A stretch of DNA of 48,987 bases, from assembly GCA_024639145.1 (NCBI GenBank), contig JAHEIZ010000017.1, forward strand, positions 1 to 48,987, written 5' to 3'. The DNA comes from Actinomycetes bacterium. Lineage in GTDB: Bacteria > Actinomycetota > Actinomycetes > S36-B12. The stretch's first letter is position 1; each line of letters begins with the position of its first letter. The position numbers were made by a program, and so were the translations under genes. The notes under the pieces are model-generated. The model ran no database searches. It was given only the letters and a program-made list of their open reading frames with translations, and was not told the DNA's origin. This document shows, piece by piece, positions 45,277-48,987 of the stretch.

Positions 45277-46188
45277 TCAGACTCCCAGTGCGCCGAGGCC
45301 GAAGAGGATGATCCACGCGAGGCCCAGGACCTGCAGCACTCGATCGCGCAGCACGGCGTCTTCCGGTGCCTCACCGCCACCGTTGTCGATGACCACGGCG
45401 TAGCGGAGAATCGCGAGCACGAACGGCACGATGCTCCACTCAGCCCACGGCAGGCTTGCCGGCTGACTTGCGACATCGAAGGCCCACAGGCAATAGGCAC
45501 TGATGGTCACTGCTGCTGACGTTCCCCAGACGAAGCGCAGGTAGCCGGGCGTGTAACCGGCAAGACTCTTGCGCTGCGTGACCGCGGTGCCTTCGCCTGC
45601 GGCATTTGCCGCCTGGAGCTCGCTGGCTCGCTTTCCTGCTGCCATGAAGAGCGAGCCGAAACCGGCGACGATGAGGAACCACTGCGAGATGGGAAGATCC
45701 GAGGCAACGCCACCGGCGATAGCGCGAAGGAGGAATCCCATTGCGAGGAGAGCGAGCTCGATCACCGGTTCATGCTTGAGGAACATCGAGTACGAGAGCG
45801 TGAACACGAAGTAGACGACCACAACCGCCACGAGTGCGGGCCGCGCTGCTGCCGATATCGCGATGGCCAGCAGCGCGAGGACAAGGGCTTCGATGATGGC
45901 TGCAGTGCGCGGAAGTTGACCAGCAGGGATCGGTCGCGCCCGCTTTGTCGGATGAAGCTGATCGGCAGGGATGTCGCGCAGGTCATTGATGACGTATGTC
46001 GAGCTCGAGATCAGGCAGAACGCAACGAAGGCGATGAGCGACGGCACCAGCACGTCGGGCTCGAAAAGCGATCCGGCGGCGAGAGGTGCCGCGAAGACAA
46101 GAACGTTCTTGAGCCATTGACGCGGTCGCATCGCGACGATGGCAGCGACGGCGATCGAACGATGCGGGATCTCACTCACTTCTGTCAA
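45277..46188 (-). CDS. UbiA-family decaprenyl-phosphate phosphoribosyltransferase
   Basis: A 303-residue membrane protein with about eight helices. The two aspartate-rich sites of the UbiA superfamily are NDLRDIPADQLHPTKRARPI and the FLKHEPVIELALLAMGFLLRAIAGG region. RPRQWLKNVLVFAAPLA at the N-terminus is typical of the decaprenyl-phosphate enzyme (Rv3806c type), which makes the substrate of DprE1 from PRPP and decaprenyl phosphate. The gene order UbiA-dprE1-dprE2 completes a three-gene arabinose donor pathway except for the phosphatase. Confidence 0.9.
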   Translation of the reverse strand: MTEVSEIPHRSIAVAAIVAMRPRQWLKNVLVFAAPLAAGSLFEPDVLVPSLIAFVAFCLISSSTYVINDLRDIPADQLHPTKRARPIPAGQLPRTAAIIEALVLALLAIAISAAARPALVAVVVVYFVFTLSYSMFLKHEPVIELALLAMGFLLRAIAGGVASDLPISQWFLIVAGFGSLFMAAGKRASELQAANAAGEGTAVTQRKSLAGYTPGYLRFVWGTSAAVTISAYCLWAFDVASQPASLPWAEWSIVPFVLAILRYAVVIDNGGGEAPEDAVLRDRVLQVLGLAWIILFGLGALGV

Positions 46189-46651
46189 CGGAGGCCCCCG
46201 GTTCGGAATCGCCGACGATGCGCGCGAGCTGCGGCACCACGAGTGCCCAGGTAATCGCGTGCATCAACAGCAGGAGAATGCGTGAGGACCATCCGATGGG
46301 CTGGGCGAGCGGCCCGTAGGCGCTCGCAATCGCGACCAGGGTTCCGATCCAGAACACGAGACGACCTGCATGGGAGCGCCCGCGAAGCAGCGAGGCCAGC
46401 AAGGCCGCGATCAGCGCGATCACCAACGGCATGAGCAGAACGGCGAACCACTGAATCGGTGCCATCGAGCCATCCGGCTGCTCGACCACGAAGCTGACAT
46501 TCGCCACGTGACCGATGCCGAAGACCAACAGACTCAGCAGGCCCGACCAGATGCCGGTGACCGTGGCCGCATACAGAAGGAAGCGGAGTCGGGGGTTCGC
46601 CGCGCGCGGCGGCGCCACCGGGGTCACCGAGGTGCTCCACGACGCGGTCAT
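46172..46651 (-). CDS. Small four-helix membrane protein, unknown function
   Basis: A 159-residue protein with hydrophobic segments LLYAATVTGIWSGLLSLLVF, WFAVLLMPLVIALIAALLAS, RLVFWIGTLVAIASAYGPLA and ILLLLMHAITWALVVPQLA. Length and pattern resemble the small actinobacterial membrane proteins named DUF6069, but I am not certain. The ATG at 46651 follows AACAAT by 6 bases. Its end overlaps the UbiA start by 17 bases, so it is probably first in the arabinan-donor operon and may have a role in the same process. Confidence 0.65.
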   Translation of the reverse strand: MTASWSTSVTPVAPPRAANPRLRFLLYAATVTGIWSGLLSLLVFGIGHVANVSFVVEQPDGSMAPIQWFAVLLMPLVIALIAALLASLLRGRSHAGRLVFWIGTLVAIASAYGPLAQPIGWSSRILLLLMHAITWALVVPQLARIVGDSEPGASVDRSE

Positions 46652-46739
46652 GGGGACATTGTTCCCGACACAGGGGGCAAAGCCAGTTCCGTCCTCGCCT
46701 CTAGTGCTTGCAATGGCAACCAAAGCGGGGCATCATGTT

Positions 46740-46755
46740 GTTACTGGCGAGTAAC
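46740..46755. promoter_or_regulatory. Palindromic operator candidate before acyl-CoA dehydrogenase
   Basis: GTTACT-ggcg-AGTAAC, a perfect palindrome with six-base arms and a four-base spacer, ending 7 bases before the ribosome site of the acyl-CoA dehydrogenase gene. TetR-family regulators of fatty-acid degradation often bind such sites in actinobacteria. Confidence 0.6.
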
Positions 46756-46773
46756 CACGACTGAGGAATGGCA

Positions 46774-48609
46774 ATGTCCCATTACAAGAGCAATGTCCGC
46801 GATCTCGAGTTCAACCTCTTCGAGGTCTTCGGTGCCGGTGAGCGCATGGGCTCTGGCCCCTACGCCGAGATGGATGTCGATACCGCCCGCGAGATCCTCC
46901 ACGAGGTTGACCGCCTGGCAACCGGCCCGCTGGCCGAGTCCTTCGCCGAGGCCGACCGCACTCCGCCCGTCTACGACCCGGTCACCAAGACCGTGGCAAT
47001 GCCCGAGGGCTTCAAGAAGAGCTTCAAGGCCCTGATGGACTCCGAGTGGTGGCGCCTTGATCTCCCCGAGCACCTCGGGGGCACCGGTGCACCGCCGTCA
47101 CTGCGCTGGGCAGCGAGCGAGCTGCTGCTGGGTGCTAACCCCGCAGCCTTCATGTTCATGTCGGGCCCCGGCTTCGCGAGCATCGTCGACAGCCTCGGCA
47201 ATGCCGACCAGAAGCGCTGGGCGCAGTTGATGATCGACAACGGCTGGGGCGCCACGATGGTGCTGACCGAGCCTGATGCAGGTTCCGATGTCGGCGTCGG
47301 TCGCACGAAGGCCATTGACAATGGCGACGGCACCTGGCGCATCGAAGGCGTCAAGCGCTTCATCACCTCCGGCGAGCACGACATGGCCGACAACATCGTC
47401 CACCTCGTTCTCGCACGCCCCGAAGGTGCCGGCCCCGGCACCAAGGGTCTCTCGCTCTTCCTCGTTCCGAAGTACTTCGTCGATCTTGAGACCGGCGAGA
47501 TCCAAGGACGTAACGGCGTATACGCCACCAACGTCGAGAAGAAGATGGGCCTGAAAGTCTCGACCACCTGTGAGATGACCTTCGGTGAGAAGGAGCCCGC
47601 GATCGGCTGGCTCATCGGTGATGTGCACGACGGAATCGCGCAGATGTTCAAGGTCATCGAGTACGCGCGAATGATGGTCGGTACCAAGGCAATCGCCACG
47701 CTTTCCACCGGCTACCTCAATGCTCTCGACTACGCGAAGACTCGCGTGCAGGGTGCTGACCTCACAATGCAGATGGACAAGACAGCGCCGCGCGTCACCA
47801 TCACGCATCATCCCGATGTGCGTCGCAGCCTCATGCTGCAGAAGTCGTACGCCGAAGGCATGAGAGCACTCATCGCTTACACCGCCTACTGGCAGGACAT
47901 GGTCGAGATGGGCGAGGCAGGCAATGCCGATGTTGATCTCGATATGGCCGTACGCATCAACGACCTGATGCTGCCGATCGTCAAGGGCGTGGGCTCCGAG
48001 CGCTCGTACGAGATGCTCGCTGTCGCACTGCAGACTTACGGCGGCAGCGGCTTCCTGCAGGATTACCCGGCTGAGCAGTACATCCGCGACGCCAAGATCG
48101 ACACGCTCTATGAAGGCACGACGGCGATCCAGGGCCTCGACTTCTTCTTCCGCAAGATGGTCAAGGATCAGTTCAAGGCGCTGTTCTACATCGCTACGCA
48201 GATCACCGAGACGGTCAAGGGTGACGACGGCTCAGGTAGCTTCGCCGTCGAGCGCGAGCTGCTCGGCAAGGCACTCGAAGACGTCCAGGCGATCGTCGGA
48301 GTCATGGGTCAATGGGCGATGGCCGCACAGGCCAGCCCGCAGGAGATCTACCGCGTCGGCCTGAACACCACCCGCCTGCTCATGACCTCCGGTGACCTGA
48401 TGATCGGCTGGCTGCTGATGCGTCAGGCCGAGGTTGCCTCGACGGCCCTGAAGGGCGAGGTCTCCGAGCGCGATCGCCTGTTCTACGAAGGCAAGATCGA
48501 GACCGCGCGCTGGTTCGCACGCAATCGCCTTCCCTTGATCGCCGGCGAGCGAGCAGTGGCCGAAGCCACCACCCTCGACGTGATGGAACTGGCAGAAGAC
48601 TCCTTCTGA
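46774..48609 (+). CDS. Acyl-CoA dehydrogenase (FadE5-like)
   Basis: A 611-residue flavoprotein that introduces the first double bond in fatty acyl-CoA breakdown. [22 protein letters not shown] is the acyl-CoA dehydrogenase signature, and [39 protein letters not shown] carries the family's catalytic-base region. The N-terminal [20 protein letters not shown] and extra C-terminal domain match the long mycobacterial FadE5 type, which takes a wide range of chain lengths. I chose the ATG at 46774 because GAGGA is 6 bases upstream; an ATG two codons earlier overlaps the end of the ribosome site. A palindromic operator lies just upstream. Confidence 0.93.
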   Translation: MSHYKSNVRDLEFNLFEVFGAGERMGSGPYAEMDVDTAREILHEVDRLATGPLAESFAEADRTPPVYDPVTKTVAMPEGFKKSFKALMDSEWWRLDLPEHLGGTGAPPSLRWAASELLLGANPAAFMFMSGPGFASIVDSLGNADQKRWAQLMIDNGWGATMVLTEPDAGSDVGVGRTKAIDNGDGTWRIEGVKRFITSGEHDMADNIVHLVLARPEGAGPGTKGLSLFLVPKYFVDLETGEIQGRNGVYATNVEKKMGLKVSTTCEMTFGEKEPAIGWLIGDVHDGIAQMFKVIEYARMMVGTKAIATLSTGYLNALDYAKTRVQGADLTMQMDKTAPRVTITHHPDVRRSLMLQKSYAEGMRALIAYTAYWQDMVEMGEAGNADVDLDMAVRINDLMLPIVKGVGSERSYEMLAVALQTYGGSGFLQDYPAEQYIRDAKIDTLYEGTTAIQGLDFFFRKMVKDQFKALFYIATQITETVKGDDGSGSFAVERELLGKALEDVQAIVGVMGQWAMAAQASPQEIYRVGLNTTRLLMTSGDLMIGWLLMRQAEVASTALKGEVSERDRLFYEGKIETARWFARNRLPLIAGERAVAEATTLDVMELAEDSF

Positions 48610-48627
48610 TCGATTCACCGCGAGACC

Positions 48628-48633
48628 TATGAT
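48628..48633 (+). promoter_or_regulatory. -10 hexamer of the CopD/CtaG-like gene
   Basis: TATGAT followed by eight bases, including GGGAG, and the ATG at 48642. A very short leader is likely. Confidence 0.45.
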
Positions 48634-48641
48634 CGGGAGCG

Positions 48642-48987
48642 ATGAAGCGCTCACCGCTCGCCCTGCTCGCCCCGGCACTGATCGTGCTGGCGGTAGCGGC
48701 CATGGCGGTTGGTCTCGTAGTGAGCGGAAGTTCCTATGCAGCCCCACCCGCGGGCATTCCCGATGTCGGTGGCCTGATCGGCTGGGGAACCCCGGTACTG
48801 CGCACGCTGACTGACATCGCTGCCGTCGTCACCATCGGCTTCCTGCTCGCTGCCGTCGTACTCGATCCCTCGGGCAAGGACGGCACGGTTTCCCGAGCGG
48901 GGCGCGTTGATCTCGTCCGAGCGGCTGTCGCAGCGCTCGTGTGGGCACTGCTCGCTCTTGCGCAGAGCGTGTTCGTGGTCGGCAATG
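48642..48987 (+). CDS. CopD/CtaG-type copper membrane protein, N-terminal part (cut by window edge)
   Basis: The first 115 residues of a membrane protein: two N-terminal segments ALLAPALIVLAVAAMAVGLV and TDIAAVVTIGFLLAAVVL, separated by PPAGIPDVGGLIGWGTPVLR, then RVDLVRAAVAALVWALLALAQS. This is the beginning typical of actinobacterial proteins that fuse a CopD copper-resistance domain to a CtaG (cytochrome c oxidase assembly) domain. The rest is outside the window, so the fusion cannot be confirmed. Confidence 0.7.
   Translation, partial: MKRSPLALLAPALIVLAVAAMAVGLVVSGSSYAAPPAGIPDVGGLIGWGTPVLRTLTDIAAVVTIGFLLAAVVLDPSGKDGTVSRAGRVDLVRAAVAALVWALLALAQSVFVVGN

Overview
The window comes from a high-GC Gram-positive bacterium, almost certainly an actinobacterium. 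The evidence is an HspR-type heat-shock operon with a HAIR operator, a bifunctional-type dCTP deaminase, the DprE1/DprE2/UbiA set that makes the arabinose donor for cell-wall arabinan, a mycobacterial FadE5-like acyl-CoA dehydrogenase, an N-terminal copper-resistance/CtaG-type membrane protein, and many genes whose start codon lies 6-7 bases after a TANNNT hexamer (leaderless transcription). I cannot name the genus from the sequence.

Layout. 1-7182: housekeeping and metabolic genes (a helicase fragment, SpoU-family RNA methyltransferase, DedA protein, a molybdopterin oxidoreductase with a cytochrome b partner, pyrE, a secreted trypsin-like protease, a PLP aminotransferase, a DUF4031 protein). 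7179-13780: one heat-shock operon on the minus strand, dnaK-grpE-dnaJ-hspR-clpB, with a HAIR element upstream of dnaK. 14116-20361: a membrane Fe-S oxidoreductase, dcd, a DUF2237 protein, a small secreted protein, tRNA-Gly(CCC), strong hairpin terminators, a short array of structured repeats, a YihY/BrkB membrane protein and an LtrA-family membrane protein.

20436-38992 is the most interesting part: a nearly complete extracellular-type contractile injection system (eCIS, the Afp/PVC/Streptomyces-CIS class). A minus-strand operon of eleven genes runs sheath, tube, tail-assembly protein, a 52-residue DUF6760-like protein with no normal start codon, a long disordered DUF4157 protein, tube-like/LysM hub protein, VgrG-like spike, gp25-like wedge, baseplate J, tail protein I and a zinc-ribbon membrane protein. 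A divergent plus-strand group carries the PAAR-like tip (DUF4280), the tail-terminator cap (DUF4255) and the AAA+ ATPase. A second membrane protein (20436-22529) converges on the end of the main operon. I find no tail-fibre gene and no helical tape-measure gene, while two proteins carry cytoplasmic modules joined through membrane segments to outward-facing domains. Together this suggests a particle that is made in, and may act from, the producing cell at its own membrane, as described for Streptomyces, rather than a fibre-guided released particle; that is inference.

39031-48987: two translationally coupled solute-binding proteins without a visible permease, a cytochrome P450 coupled to a SnoaL/epoxide-hydrolase-like protein, dprE2-dprE1-ubiA plus a membrane protein, an acyl-CoA dehydrogenase behind a perfect palindrome, and the start of a CopD/CtaG-type membrane protein.
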